A DNA stretch of 64,000 nt, from the NCBI RefSeq assembly GCF_019297835.1, contig NZ_CP079203.1, positions 62,001-126,000 of the forward strand, read 5' to 3'. Shown here in pieces: positions 17,712 to 26,700 of this stretch. The DNA comes from Sphingomonas sanguinis. Lineage in GTDB: Bacteria > Pseudomonadota > Alphaproteobacteria > Sphingomonadales > Sphingomonadaceae. Each line of letters opens with the position of its first letter. Within the stretch, counting starts at the first letter, position 1. The translations under genes and the position numbers were made by a program. The notes below the pieces were generated by a model. The model worked only from the letters and a program-made list of their open reading frames with translations. It searched no databases and was not told where the DNA came from.

Positions 17712-18647
17712 TCACGCGGGAACGCCCCGTGTTCGTAGCCAGTCGGCGTACCAGCCAGGCCAGGCGGCGGTCGGGGTGCCCGGATGGCCCATGCCGAAGC
17801 CATGACCACCGCTCGGCAGCACATGGCGCTCGACCGGTACGGCAGCAGCACGGCAAGCGTCCGCCAACATCGCGGTGTTGGCGATGTTTGAGATCGGATC
17901 GTCTTCGGCCTGAACCAGAAACATCGGAGGGCAGTGATCACGGACGTGCGTCTGCACCGACCACTCCGCAGCGTCGGCGAGCGACGGATGTCGCCCGATC
18001 AGTTGGACGCGGGTCGATGTATGATCGAAGGGCGGCTCGAGCGTCACGACAGGGTAGATGAGGGCCGCCTCGTCTACGGAGGCCGGTTGCGCATCGAGTG
18101 CATCAAGGGGGCGATAGGATGCGAAAGCAGACCGTGTCGCGGCAAGCCCGAGCAGATGCCCACCCGCTGAAAAGCCGAGCACGCCTACAGGTCCTTTCGT
18201 TTCCGCTCTGATCATCCGGATGGCGCGCTGCGCGTCCTGGAGCGGAGCGAGCGGGCCATCGCGCCAGCCCTCGCCGGGCAGACGATAGGTCAAGACATAG
18301 GCGGTGATGCCATGGGCCGTGAGCCAGCGTGCGGCCGGCATCGCCTCGGTCGCCATCTCGATCCGCTTATAGCCACCTCCAGCGGCGATCAGTACGGCAG
18401 CACCGTTCGGCCGAGAGGGCCGAAAAACCTCCAGCGTCGGGCTGGCGACGTTCGAAACCGCGCCCTTTGCGTCGATGACGATCGGGCCGGAGGGGCCACC
18501 ACCGCCCGGTGCGTCGCCAGGCCAAATCGAACGGCGCTCCGAAGGACTGGCTGCCGCAGTGCCTCGCCACGCGCCAGCGATGACAAGACCACCGAGCAGC
18601 CCTCCAGCGGCTTTGATCAAGCTTCTACGGTCGGTATCGAATATCAT
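17712..18647 (-). CDS. Tat-exported alpha/beta hydrolase (esterase)
   Basis: 311 residues. The N-terminus DRRSLIKAAGGLLGGLVIAG is a twin-arginine signal, so the folded enzyme would go to the periplasm. The hydrolase core has the nucleophile elbow GFSAGGH, acid residues in QAEDDPISN and His in SGGHGFGMGH. AAGGGYKRIE supplies the oxyanion region. It resembles the BD-FAE/pectin-acetylesterase group. ATG 18647 is preferred over GTG 18653 because GAGAGG is better spaced. A fragment of this gene (about 92% identical to 18301-18441) lies at 46328-46473. Confidence 0.85.
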   Translation of the reverse strand: MIFDTDRRSLIKAAGGLLGGLVIAGAWRGTAAASPSERRSIWPGDAPGGGGPSGPIVIDAKGAVSNVASPTLEVFRPSRPNGAAVLIAAGGGYKRIEMATEAMPAARWLTAHGITAYVLTYRLPGEGWRDGPLAPLQDAQRAIRMIRAETKGPVGVLGFSAGGHLLGLAATRSAFASYRPLDALDAQPASVDEAALIYPVVTLEPPFDHTSTRVQLIGRHPSLADAAEWSVQTHVRDHCPPMFLVQAEDDPISNIANTAMLADACRAAAVPVERHVLPSGGHGFGMGHPGTPTAAWPGWYADWLRTRGVPA

Positions 18648-18777
18648 CGCCACCTCTCATGAGCGGGGGTCTTGATCGACCTTGGGGCACTAACCGCCGC
18701 TGAACGAGTCGTGCGCCAACTACCATGCCAGAGACCGGTCGGTCGGCTCGGCTGTGCATGCTCCCTGCAGTCGGGAG

Positions 18778-19019
18778 ATGAACGAATGGCAGAAATCGGG
18801 AAGCGTCAATTCCGCCCGGAATGACCGCTTCTGGGTCTTCACAGCGGTTGAGCGAGTGATCGCGACATGGACGATCTTGGTCGCTCACCGCGTCGATTGC
18901 GTTCTCGAAACGCACTGCTTGGGATGGGGAGCGGCTTTCCCGTTACTCCGCCTTCGCCCTATAGTTTCGGGAAAATGCATTCGAATAGATTTCGGGAAAG
19001 TGGGCCCCGCAGGCGGCCG
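18778..19019 (+). repeat. Long composite repeat element, copy A
   Basis: The first 60 bases (18778-18837) are a clear 60-bp repeat unit. Bases 18965-19019 are a second conserved block (TTTCGGGAAAATGCATTC, then AGATTTCGGGAAAG and GGGCCCC). The block starts 187 bases after the unit start, as in the copies at 52298 and 55886. Within the unit, 18800-18813 and 18818-18831 form an imperfect 14-bp hairpin (GAAGCGTCAATTCC / GGAATGACCGCTTC). The gap 18654-19114 holds no gene. Confidence 0.72.
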
Positions 19020-19114
19020 TCAGCCCGATCGGCGCTGCGGGATTCCCGTCACGGGTTCCCAGTCGAGAGTGACGATCGGCATGGCATCACCATAGGATGT
19101 GTCCAGTTGGCGCT

Positions 19115-19585
19115 TTATGCCGTCATAACGCTTTCCCGTCCCAAGGTCTTCGAAAAGCAGACTGCCTCAGGCCGTCCAACATATTTGCCAAAGTTGGGAA
19201 TGCGATGGTAGCCGTTCCTCTCGTAGAACTTAACGGCGCGGCTGTTTACCAATCGTGTTTCCAGCCACAACTCGCGATAGCCATCGGCTTCTGCTCTCCT
19301 TTCAAGATCGTTTAGAATAGCTGATCCCACCCCTTTACTTGCCGGAATGGCGAACATCCGCTTTAACTCCGCCACGCCCTTCTGAAGCGGTCGATATGCC
19401 CCGCACCCCAGAGCGTTACCCTGTGCGTCATACGCCAGTACAAACGAGGCCCCGGCTCCCTCTACATCGTAGGGGTCGAATGACGATCTCCCGCTATCTC
19501 CGGTTATACCAGCCAGCGTGACCGAAAGTTGATCGAGTAGCTGTAGCGCCATCGGATCAGAGGGGTGGACCGGCTCAACGCGCAT
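19115..19585 (-). CDS. GNAT-family N-acetyltransferase
   Basis: 156 residues. The acetyl-CoA-binding region contains LKRMFAIPASKGVGSAILNDLERRA, where the usual R/Q-x-x-G-x-G/A loop reads SKGVGS. LETRLVNSRAVKFYERNGYHRI is the typical C-terminal GNAT strand-helix. The frame is open to 19927, but ATG 19585 (MRVEPVHPSD) has AAGGAG 9 bases upstream and matches the family's normal length. The substrate is unknown. Confidence 0.85.
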   Translation of the reverse strand: MRVEPVHPSDPMALQLLDQLSVTLAGITGDSGRSSFDPYDVEGAGASFVLAYDAQGNALGCGAYRPLQKGVAELKRMFAIPASKGVGSAILNDLERRAEADGYRELWLETRLVNSRAVKFYERNGYHRIPNFGKYVGRPEAVCFSKTLGRESVMTA

Positions 19586-19684
19586 TCGCAAAAGCTCCTT
19601 TGCAACATCAGAATGCTGCGCCAGCCGACAGGCGGCGCCCACATATTCCATTGCCTCTGCATTTTCGAAAAACCATCCCAAACG

Positions 19685-19729
19685 AGACGGCGCAGGCCGT
19701 CTTGTTGGTCGTTCCCAAACGGGAACGAC
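19685..19729 (-). terminator. Two hairpins after the ArsR gene
   Basis: Two perfect stems lie just past the ArsR stop codon: GTCGTTCCC-aaac-GGGAACGAC (19708-19729, 9 bp) and AGACGGC-gcag-GCCGTCT (19685-19702, 7 bp). They separate ArsR from the GNAT gene on the same strand and probably stop its transcript. Confidence 0.5.
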
Positions 19730-19737
19730 ACAGCCGG

Positions 19738-20451
19738 TTATTGTTCGGTTAGTTTGATACCGAAGTTGACGTTGAGCGCCAGCGCTCCGGCCCTCGTGAT
19801 CGAGATAATCCGCGAGCGATCGTTGCGTCGCATCCAGCCCTGTTCGATGCACGCATTCAGGAGGGCTGCACCGACCGTCCCGGCGATGTGCGGGCGGCGT
19901 TCGCTCCAATCGAGGCAGGGGCGGCAAAACAGCCTGCGCGCCGTCGTGCGGTTCAGTGCCGTATCGATATCAACACCGATCGATCGGAAGAACATGATTC
20001 CTTCGGCGGATAGCTCGCCTCCATCAGCCAGATCGGTGATGTAGCCTCGCTCACCCATGCGATCAGCGACAGCTACGGCGATGCTGCCAGCTAGATGGTC
20101 GTAGCAGGAGCGGGCGCGTCGCATTGCGGCATCGCGAGGGCCTGTCCTTACTTTGCGGTTTGCAAGGTTCGCGGGTTCGGCCGCGACCGCCATGATGCTT
20201 TCGATCATGGTGGCGACGGTCACCGAGGCGAGCCGATGATACCGGTGGCGTCCCTGCCGTTCGACCGCCAGCAGCCCCGCCTCCGTCATCCGCCCCAAGT
20301 GACTGCTCGCCGTCTGGGGGGTGATCCCCGCAACGTCGGCCAGCTCGGTCGCCGTCAGCGCGCGCCCGTCCATCAGCGTCACCAGCATCGCGCTTCGGGC
20401 AGGATCGCCGATCAGGGCGGCGATTTCGGCAATTCCGGTCGTAGTCAGCAT
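19738..20451 (-). CDS. ArsR-type (YdfF-like) winged-helix regulator
   Basis: 237 residues. An N-terminal ArsR wHTH (about 10-85; ALTATELADVAGITPQTASSHLGRM) is joined to a C-terminal domain containing CRPCLDWSERRPHIAG, typical of the long YdfF-like branch. The two Cys could act in metal or redox sensing. The gene is divergent from the NIPSNAP/ABM pair, an arrangement recalled as common for this branch, which it presumably represses. Confidence 0.85.
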   Translation of the reverse strand: MLTTTGIAEIAALIGDPARSAMLVTLMDGRALTATELADVAGITPQTASSHLGRMTEAGLLAVERQGRHRYHRLASVTVATMIESIMAVAAEPANLANRKVRTGPRDAAMRRARSCYDHLAGSIAVAVADRMGERGYITDLADGGELSAEGIMFFRSIGVDIDTALNRTTARRLFCRPCLDWSERRPHIAGTVGAALLNACIEQGWMRRNDRSRIISITRAGALALNVNFGIKLTEQ

Positions 20452-20589
20452 TTATCTCTCACCCGAAGCGGGTTTCGTTGCACACGTCCTCGCATATGCG
20501 GCTTCCGTAATGGTTCGATGCCGATCGAAGCATCGCCCAAAGCCCGCGATCTATGAAGGCCCGGTCACGGCAACACCGGAAGGCCATTC

Positions 20590-20919
20590 ATGATTACGTG
20601 TTTTATCCGCTATGAAATCGACCCCTTTCGTGTCGATGCGTTCGAGGAATATGCCTGCAACTGGGGGCAAGCAATCCCGCGTTGCGGGGCCGATCTGATC
20701 GGCTATTTCGCCCCTCATGAGGGGTCGGCGACCACAGCCTATGGCCTCTACAACATCGAAAACCTCGCCGCCTACGAGGGTTACCGTGCGCGACTGCGCG
20801 ATGATCCCCTTGGCCGAAGCAACTACGAGTTCGCGAAGCGGGAACGCTTCATCCTGCACGAGGATCGGATGTTCCTCAGACTTGCCTCGACGCCCCATGC
20901 GCCGCTGGTAAAACCATGA
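20590..20919 (+). CDS. NIPSNAP family protein
   Basis: 109 residues with a ferredoxin-like alpha+beta fold of the dimeric alpha/beta-barrel superfamily. The pattern [20 protein letters not shown], then [11 protein letters not shown] and [20 protein letters not shown] is typical of bacterial NIPSNAP proteins, whose function is poorly defined. Its last four bases overlap the start of the ABM gene (ATGA), so the two are translationally coupled. Confidence 0.87.
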   Translation: MITCFIRYEIDPFRVDAFEEYACNWGQAIPRCGADLIGYFAPHEGSATTAYGLYNIENLAAYEGYRARLRDDPLGRSNYEFAKRERFILHEDRMFLRLASTPHAPLVKP

Positions 20920-21263
20920 TCGCTGTCATCTTCGAGGTCGATTTGGCCGAGGGGCGAACGGACCAGTATCTTGCGCTCGCCGCTGCATTGCGCGGCGAGT
21001 TGGAAACGATCGACGGCTTCCTGTCAGTCGAGCGCTTTCAAAGTATGTCCACGCCAAACAGGATGGTGTCGCTCTCGTTCTTTCGGGACGAGCAGGCTGT
21101 TCAACAGTGGCGAAACACGTTCGCGCACCGTGCCACGCAGGCGCAAGGGCGAGCAGGCATCTTCACGAACTATCGGCTGCGGGTCGCCAGCGTCGTCCGC
21201 GATTACGGGATGCTCGATCGTATCGAGGCTCCAGCAGATAGCCTAGCTGTTCATTCGATGTAG
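20916..21263 (+). CDS. Antibiotic biosynthesis monooxygenase (ABM) family protein
   Basis: 115 residues with the ABM dimeric barrel: [20 protein letters not shown], then [15 protein letters not shown] and [20 protein letters not shown] proteins include cofactor-free quinone-forming monooxygenases, but many are uncharacterised. Coupled by ATGA overlap to the NIPSNAP gene and divergent from an ArsR regulator, it likely acts with NIPSNAP on one small substrate or stress signal. Confidence 0.85.
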   Translation: MIAVIFEVDLAEGRTDQYLALAAALRGELETIDGFLSVERFQSMSTPNRMVSLSFFRDEQAVQQWRNTFAHRATQAQGRAGIFTNYRLRVASVVRDYGMLDRIEAPADSLAVHSM

Positions 21264-21323
21264 GACAGTCGCCCCACACTGAAACACGTCTACCCTTCCC
21301 ATTTCCCCTGCCAGGGGAGGTTT

Positions 21324-21345
21324 CGGGAAGCCTAGCGGCTTCCCG
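21324..21345 (+). terminator. Strong hairpin after the NIPSNAP/ABM operon
   Basis: CGGGAAGCC-tagc-GGCTTCCCG, a perfect 9-bp stem 60 bases after the ABM stop. A smaller CCCCT-gcc-AGGGG hairpin (21306-21318) precedes it. There is no adjacent T run, so it may be an intrinsic terminator or another repeat-derived hairpin. Confidence 0.45.
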
Positions 21346-21485
21346 CTCAACCATGGTTTTTGGCAAAGGCGGTCCGCCGCGACATCGGCTAGCGCCATCT
21401 GCGTACCCGCAGGTGAACTGCCCGCTCTTAACATTTGAGGACATTCAAGCATCCAGCCTTGATGTGAGTGATCGGCTATCGCGAG

Positions 21486-21545
21486 ATGAACAAATGGCAG
21501 AAAGCGGGAAGCGGCTTGGCAGCCTTAAGCGGCCGTTTCTGGGTC
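21486..21545 (+). repeat. 60-bp dispersed repeat, copy 4
   Basis: ATGAACAAATGGCAGAAAGC, then GGGAAGCGG, and the end GGCCGTTTCTGGGTC, exactly 60 bases. The rest of the gap 21264-21731 has no convincing gene. A 12-codon frame at 21653-21691 was judged too weak. Confidence 0.75.
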
Positions 21546-21593
21546 ATCTAGCCGGTTGCGTTCGTAGGTTCACGATCGCCAACGCCATCGCTC

Positions 21594-21621
21594 GATCCAG
21601 CGCAGATACTGAAGCTGGATC
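21594..21621. promoter_or_regulatory. Inverted repeat upstream of the PQQ dehydrogenase
   Basis: GATCCAGC and GCTGGATC, perfect 8-base arms with a 12-base spacer, about 110 bases before the dehydrogenase start. It could be an operator or a 5' UTR hairpin. No cognate regulator is adjacent. Confidence 0.4.
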
Positions 21622-21731
21622 ATGGAGCCGGGAGCCGCACAATGAGCAAGGATGGCCACGTGCCGGGGCTCTCCCTCTGAGACTTCCGCCCGTTCTACGC
21701 GTTCAGCCAAGACGACGTGAAGGGGAAGAAG

Positions 21732-24098
21732 ATGGCGCGGGTCTATCGGGTGGTGCTGGCATGGGTGATCGCCCTGCTCGGCGGTTTCTTTGCGGTGGCG
21801 GGCGCCGTCCTCGCATCGATCGGCGGGTCGCCCTATTACCTCATCGTCGGCATCGCGATGGTGGCAAGCGGTGCGCTGCTTGGGCGGGGCAGCCCGCTGG
21901 GGCGCTGGCTATTCATCGCCATCTGGGTCGCGACGCTGGTCTGGGCGCTGTGGGAGGTCGGGCTCGACGGGCTACAGCTGGTGCCTCGCGTAGTCGCGCC
22001 GACGGTGCTGCTGATTCTTGTGCTGCTGACGGGCTGGCGAGCGCGGTCCTGGCGATCACGCGCGCATGCCGTGCCCGCGGTCGCAGCGGCGCTGGTCGTG
22101 GCAGGCCTAGCTGGGCTGGTGTTGCATGGTGACGGCGTGGAAGCGCAGAACGCACCAGCCGTACCCTCGATCGCGCCGGCGCCGATCGGCGAAGCCGACG
22201 GCGACTGGCGCGATTACGGCGGCACGTTGTCAGGGCGCCGCTACTCCGCGCTGGCCGATATCACGCCTCAGAATGTCGGGCGGCTGCAGCTAGCCTGGAC
22301 GCAGCGCACCGGCGACCTGCCGATGGCGGCTGAGACCCAGGAACATAAGCGAGAGTATCATTCCGAGGCGACGCCGATCCACATCGGCGACACGCTCTAT
22401 ACCTGCACGCCGCACTCCTTCGTCCAGGCGATCGACGCGACCACCGGCAAGACGAAGTGGAGCTGGCACGAGGACGCAGCCATCGCTGGCAACAACTATC
22501 TGGTCTGCCGCGGGGTCACCTATTTCGAAGCGCCGATGGGAACGCCGTGCCCGCGCCGCATCTTCGCGCCCACATTCAACGCAAGGTTGGTCGCGCTCGA
22601 TGCCGATACCGGACGGCCGTGCCCGAGCTTCGCCAATGGCGGTGCGATCGACCTGCGCACCAACATGGGGACCTCGAAGCCGTCGGATCAGATCGGTACG
22701 ACACCCCCCGTGGTGGTCAACAATCGCCTGATCATCGGCGAGCGGATCATCGACAACGTCAATCGCGATATCCCATCGGGCGTCGTGCGCGCCTATGATC
22801 CGGTGTCGGGCGCGCCGGTCTGGGCCTGGGACGTCGGCCGTTCGCAGGATGCGATCGCGCCGCTGCGGGCAGGACAGACCTATACCCGCGGCACGCCGAA
22901 TGTGTGGGGAGCAATCACCGCCGATGCCGCCAACGGCCTCGTCTATTTGGGGACGGGCAATGCCTCGCCCGATTACTGGATCGGCTATCGCCGGCCGTTC
23001 GATGACCGGTTCGGCTCGTCGATCGTCGCGCTTGACGTCGCGACCGGCAAGCTGCGCTGGACGCGGCAGCTCGTTCACCGCGACATGTGGGACATGGATC
23101 TGCCGATCGGGCCCTCACTGTTCGATTACCGCGCTCCGAACGGACAGGTCATCCCCGCGCTGATCCAGACCACCAAGATGGGGCAGGTGTTCTTCCTCAA
23201 CCGCCTGACCGGCGCGCCGCTCGCTGCGATCACCGAACGGCCGGTGCGCACTGACGGTGCCACCCCGGGCGTGCGGGTCTCACCGACCCAGCCCTTCTCG
23301 ACCGGCATGCCGAGCTTCACCCCGGCGGCACCGACCGAAACCGCGACCTGGGGCGCGACGCCGATCGACCAGCTGTTCTGCCGCATCGACATCCGCCGCG
23401 CGCAGGGCACCGGCATCTACCAGCCGATGGGGCTGAACCCGATCATCGGACATCCGGCATTCGACGGGGTGACCGACTGGGGCGGCGCTGCGGTCGATCC
23501 CGTCCGCGGGGTGATGACCGTCAACACCATGGAGATGCCGTTCAAGCTGTGGCTGATGCGCCGCGACGATCCGCGCGTGGCACCGATGATGAAGCAGAAG
23601 CAGGGCGGTGAGAACGCCATGCAGGCGCAGCTGCAAACCCAGTACAACACCCCCTACGTCGCGGTAGTAAAGGCATGGGTGGGAATCTTCGGGGCGCCCT
23701 GCGTAGCGCCGCCTTGGGGCCATCTGACCGCAGTCGATCTGAACACGCGCCGCATCTTGTGGAAGAAGGTGCTTGGCACCGCGCGCGATACCGGGTTGTT
23801 CGGATCCCACCTTGGCGTGCCGATCAAGACCGGCGTGCCGAACCTCGGCGGGTCGATCATCACCGCGGGTGGCCTAGCGTTCATCGGGGCGACGACGGAC
23901 CAGTATCTCCGTGCTTACGACCTCAACACAGGCGAGGTGGTTTGGAAAGCGCGGCTGCCAGCGGGCGCGCAGGCGACGCCGATGACCTATCGCGGGCGCG
24001 ACGGGCGGCAATATGTCGTGATCACCGCGGGCGGACACGGCGCTCTGGGTACCCGGTACGGCGATTACACGCTCGCCTACGCGCTACCGAGAAGCTGA
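21732..24098 (+). CDS. gcd: Membrane-bound PQQ-dependent glucose/quinate-type dehydrogenase
   Basis: 788 residues. Five N-terminal helices (about 1-140) form the ubiquinone-interacting anchor, followed by an eight-bladed PQQ propeller in the periplasm. Family residues are visible: YHSEATPIHIGDTLYTCTPH, DMWDMDLPIGPSLFDY with the catalytic Asp, and QTTKMGQVFFLNRLTG with the PQQ-contacting Lys. Length matches E. coli Gcd (796). It oxidises an aldose, or quinate/shikimate, and passes electrons to ubiquinone. Substrate choice between Gcd and QuiA cannot be made by eye. ATG 21732 follows AAGGGGAAGAAG. No PQQ biosynthesis genes are in the window. Confidence 0.85.
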   Translation: MARVYRVVLAWVIALLGGFFAVAGAVLASIGGSPYYLIVGIAMVASGALLGRGSPLGRWLFIAIWVATLVWALWEVGLDGLQLVPRVVAPTVLLILVLLTGWRARSWRSRAHAVPAVAAALVVAGLAGLVLHGDGVEAQNAPAVPSIAPAPIGEADGDWRDYGGTLSGRRYSALADITPQNVGRLQLAWTQRTGDLPMAAETQEHKREYHSEATPIHIGDTLYTCTPHSFVQAIDATTGKTKWSWHEDAAIAGNNYLVCRGVTYFEAPMGTPCPRRIFAPTFNARLVALDADTGRPCPSFANGGAIDLRTNMGTSKPSDQIGTTPPVVVNNRLIIGERIIDNVNRDIPSGVVRAYDPVSGAPVWAWDVGRSQDAIAPLRAGQTYTRGTPNVWGAITADAANGLVYLGTGNASPDYWIGYRRPFDDRFGSSIVALDVATGKLRWTRQLVHRDMWDMDLPIGPSLFDYRAPNGQVIPALIQTTKMGQVFFLNRLTGAPLAAITERPVRTDGATPGVRVSPTQPFSTGMPSFTPAAPTETATWGATPIDQLFCRIDIRRAQGTGIYQPMGLNPIIGHPAFDGVTDWGGAAVDPVRGVMTVNTMEMPFKLWLMRRDDPRVAPMMKQKQGGENAMQAQLQTQYNTPYVAVVKAWVGIFGAPCVAPPWGHLTAVDLNTRRILWKKVLGTARDTGLFGSHLGVPIKTGVPNLGGSIITAGGLAFIGATTDQYLRAYDLNTGEVVWKARLPAGAQATPMTYRGRDGRQYVVITAGGHGALGTRYGDYTLAYALPRS

Positions 24099-24140
24099 CA
24101 CGACCGCGATGTTCGCCACCATAGCTGATGTGGGTAGTCC

Positions 24141-25130
24141 ATGCGCCTGATCGCCATCGAAGAACATGTCCTGCCCCCGTTTGTCCGGGACGCCTGGGCT
24201 TCGGCTCCTCCGCCACATGATCCCGTATCCGCCATCGCCGATGGCGGGGTCACTGGCGAACGTCTGGCCGACTTTGGTGAAGGTCGTCTCGCCTTGATGG
24301 ATGAGCAGGGCGTCGACGTCCAAGTGCTTTCATTGACCACGCCCGGTCTCCACAATCTGGAGGCAGGACCGGCTGTCGAGACGGCGCAGCGCGTGAACGA
24401 CCGAATTGCCGATGCGTGCGCTCGCCATTCCACCCGCTTCCAGGGTTTTGCAGCCCTGCCGACGGCTGATTCCGATGCCGCTCCGCGCGAGCTCGAGCGC
24501 GCGGTGAATGACCTCGGCCTCAAGGGTGCTATGCTGTGTGGGCGCACCCGGGACCGTCACCTCGACCATCCGGCGCTGCGGCCCATGCTCGCCAAGGCCG
24601 CGGAACTCAGCGTGCCGCTTTTCATCCACCCCCAGACACCGGCACCGTCGGTGCGTGCGGCCCAGTATGCGGGGATCGGCGAGCGGGCCGATCTCGCGCT
24701 CGCCGCCTTTGGCCTTGGTTGGCATTATGAAGCGGGGCTGGAATGGATCCGCCTTGCGGCGGCCGGCGTCTTCGACGCACTGCCGGAGCTGCAGATCATC
24801 CTTGGCCATTGGGGCGAGGTGGTGCTGTTCTACCTTGAGCGCACATCCGCCGTCATGGAGCGCGCTCTCGATCTCGATCAGTCGCTGATCGAATATGCAC
24901 GCCGCAACCTCTATGTCACCGGCAGCGGTATGTGGAGTGCTACCTATCTTCAGCAGTGCCTAGATATTGTCGGTCCCGAGCGCCTGCTGTTCTCGACAGA
25001 CTTCCCATATCAATATCGCGAGGGTGGCGAGCCGCGACGTTTTCTGGAAACCGTGGCTATCGATGAGGCGACGCGCCGTAGCCTCGCATTCGCGAACTGG
25101 GAACGCCTGACAACAGCGGCAAAAAAGTAG
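24141..25130 (+). CDS. Amidohydrolase-family decarboxylase-like enzyme
   Basis: 329 residues of the ACMSD / 2,3-dihydroxybenzoate (gamma-resorcylate) decarboxylase branch of the amidohydrolase superfamily. Metal-ligand motifs are in order: IEEHVL (Glu7, His9) at the N-terminus, PLFIHPQ in the middle, ILGHWGE, and FSTDFPYQYREGG with the conserved Asp. Such enzymes act on hydroxylated aromatic acids without an organic cofactor. It starts 42 bases after the PQQ dehydrogenase and may be co-transcribed, which would fit quinate or hydroxybenzoate metabolism. That link is inferred. Confidence 0.83.
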   Translation: MRLIAIEEHVLPPFVRDAWASAPPPHDPVSAIADGGVTGERLADFGEGRLALMDEQGVDVQVLSLTTPGLHNLEAGPAVETAQRVNDRIADACARHSTRFQGFAALPTADSDAAPRELERAVNDLGLKGAMLCGRTRDRHLDHPALRPMLAKAAELSVPLFIHPQTPAPSVRAAQYAGIGERADLALAAFGLGWHYEAGLEWIRLAAAGVFDALPELQIILGHWGEVVLFYLERTSAVMERALDLDQSLIEYARRNLYVTGSGMWSATYLQQCLDIVGPERLLFSTDFPYQYREGGEPRRFLETVAIDEATRRSLAFANWERLTTAAKK

Positions 25131-25176
25131 ATCGTAACGGGATGCGCTGATCGAGCTGCGAGTTCGTCAAATTGGG

Positions 25177-25236
25177 ATGAACGAACGGCAGATTTAGGCA
25201 CGTCGTTCAGCGGCCGTGCATGACTGAAATTGGGTC
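25177..25236 (+). repeat. 60-bp dispersed repeat, copy 5
   Basis: ATGAACGAACGGCAGATTT at the left and CATGACTGAAATTGGGTC at the right, 60 bases. The central GGGAAG core is changed to AGGCACG. It lies 46 bases after the amidohydrolase stop. Confidence 0.65.
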
Positions 25237-25396
25237 TACCCGGCCGGCTGGAATGCGCGGCGTTTTGGTTTTGCGTCGACGGGCGTCAGCACAAAGGCGA
25301 ACGGCGTCGCGCACGATCGGACTCCGAACCGCATCCCCGTTCCGACCCACCCCGTTGTGTAGCGATGAGCGCTTCGGTATCCCGTCAGCGGTGACA

Positions 25397-25957
25397 ATGA
25401 ACCAACCTGACGCTCGGCAGGAGCTTGTCAAAGCCTTGGTCGCCACCGGGCGTGAGGATCGTGTCGCCTTCCGCCAACTTTATGCCCTCACGTCCGCGAA
25501 GCTTTTTGGCATCTGCCTTCGTATATGTCGCGAGCGACACGCGGCGGAGGACGTTCTGCAAGAGGTCTACGCTATCATCTGGCGGCGGGCCGGTGCCTAT
25601 GAGCCGGGGCAGACCAGTCCATTCGCCTGGCTGGCCACGATAGCCCGCAACCGCGCCATCGATTATCACCGCGCCCTGGGCCGGCGCCCGACCGCGCCGC
25701 TGGACAATGTCGCGGAGCCCGCCGCTTCGGAGCGCCTGGCGCTGGAAAGCATGCTGCTGGACGAGGAGGAGCGCAAACTTCACGGCTGCATGGATCGCCT
25801 CAGCGAAACGCAGCGCGACGCCATCCGGACGGCCTTTTTCGAAGGGATCACCTATGCCGGGCTCGCCGATGTCCGCGGGGTCCCGACGAGCACCATGAAG
25901 AGCCGGATCCGGCGCGGTCTCGAACGGCTCAAGGAGTGTCTCGACGATGACATCTGA
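25397..25957 (+). CDS. ECF sigma factor (SigK-like)
   Basis: 186 residues. Region 2 (about 25-95) contains FGICLRICRERHAAEDVLQE, and AWLATIARNRAIDYHR lies in region 2.4. Region 4 (about 125-180) contains LSETQRDAIRTAFFEGITYA and VPTSTMKSRIRRGLERLKECL. The frame is open from 25220, but ATG 25397 (MNQPDARQEL) gives the normal ECF length. It overlaps the anti-sigma gene by 11 bases, so the pair is co-translated. Confidence 0.9.
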   Translation: MNQPDARQELVKALVATGREDRVAFRQLYALTSAKLFGICLRICRERHAAEDVLQEVYAIIWRRAGAYEPGQTSPFAWLATIARNRAIDYHRALGRRPTAPLDNVAEPAASERLALESMLLDEEERKLHGCMDRLSETQRDAIRTAFFEGITYAGLADVRGVPTSTMKSRIRRGLERLKECLDDDI

Positions 25958-26618
25958 CGAGACCGATCTGACCGCCGCCGAACTGGCGCTTGGCGTCCTT
26001 GATGGTGACGAGCGGAGCGCTGCGATGCGCCGTATGCTGGACGATCCGGCCTTTGCGCGCGACGTCGCCCGGTGGAGACGGCATCTGGCGGCCCTGTATA
26101 TCGAGGTTGCGCCGGTCGCGCCAAGCGGCGATCTGGAACGCAAGATCCTGGCGGTCGGCGACAACGACAATCACCGTACCGCTCCTTGGCGAGCGATTGC
26201 CGGTATGGCCAGTCTGGCGGCCGCGATCCTGCTGACGGTCGTAGTAACCCGTCCCGACACGCCAGCCGTTGCACCGCGTCCTGTCAAGCCCACTCGCTTG
26301 CTCTTCGCCGTGCTCACGCCCGAGCGGGCCGCGCCGATCACGGCCTTCTTCGATCCTGCCACCCGCACGTTGAAGCTGCGTGACGCGCCGTCCGTGAAGA
26401 GCGGGCAGGATGCACAGCTATGGGCGATCGGGGGCGATGGGGTTCCTCACGCGGCAGGTCTGCTCCGTCATGGCGGCGAGGCTCCCCTGAAGATCGCTCC
26501 GCAGGTCGCGGTCATACCCGGGACCACATTGGCGATTTCCATCGAGCCGCTAGGCGGATCGCCCAAGTCGACACCGACGGGGCCGGTGGTGGCTGCGGGT
26601 AAGCTGGCCGAAATTTAA
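25947..26618 (+). CDS. RskA-type anti-sigma factor
   Basis: 223 residues. The cytoplasmic N-terminal anti-sigma domain (about 1-70; LTAAELALGVLDGDERSAAM) is followed by one membrane helix (AIAGMASLAAAILLTVVVT, about 80-98) and a periplasmic RskA domain (about 110-223; AVLTPERAAPITAFFDPATR, then LWAIGGDGVPHAAGLL). It should hold the upstream ECF sigma at the membrane until a signal triggers proteolysis. It overlaps the sigma gene. Confidence 0.88.
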   Translation: MTSDETDLTAAELALGVLDGDERSAAMRRMLDDPAFARDVARWRRHLAALYIEVAPVAPSGDLERKILAVGDNDNHRTAPWRAIAGMASLAAAILLTVVVTRPDTPAVAPRPVKPTRLLFAVLTPERAAPITAFFDPATRTLKLRDAPSVKSGQDAQLWAIGGDGVPHAAGLLRHGGEAPLKIAPQVAVIPGTTLAISIEPLGGSPKSTPTGPVVAAGKLAEI

Positions 26619-26700
26619 GGGGTCGCGCCGCGTCGCTGCGTCCAACGGGCTGTTGGCGACGTAATCCGAAAGCCGCGCTCCATGCGGCTGGAGAGATCTG

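Noticed and set aside
18754..19095. Small reading frames starting MNEWQKSG... and similar frames at 46605, 57958 and 55724.
   Set aside because: They begin in the 60-bp repeat, differ in length and downstream sequence from copy to copy, and lack ribosome sites. The shared start is explained by the repeat.
21653..21691. Twelve-codon frame MSKDGHVPGLSL upstream of the PQQ dehydrogenase, considered as a PqqA-like peptide or leader.
   Set aside because: PqqA needs a Glu-x3-Tyr core, which is absent; no good ribosome site or leader-type codon run is visible.
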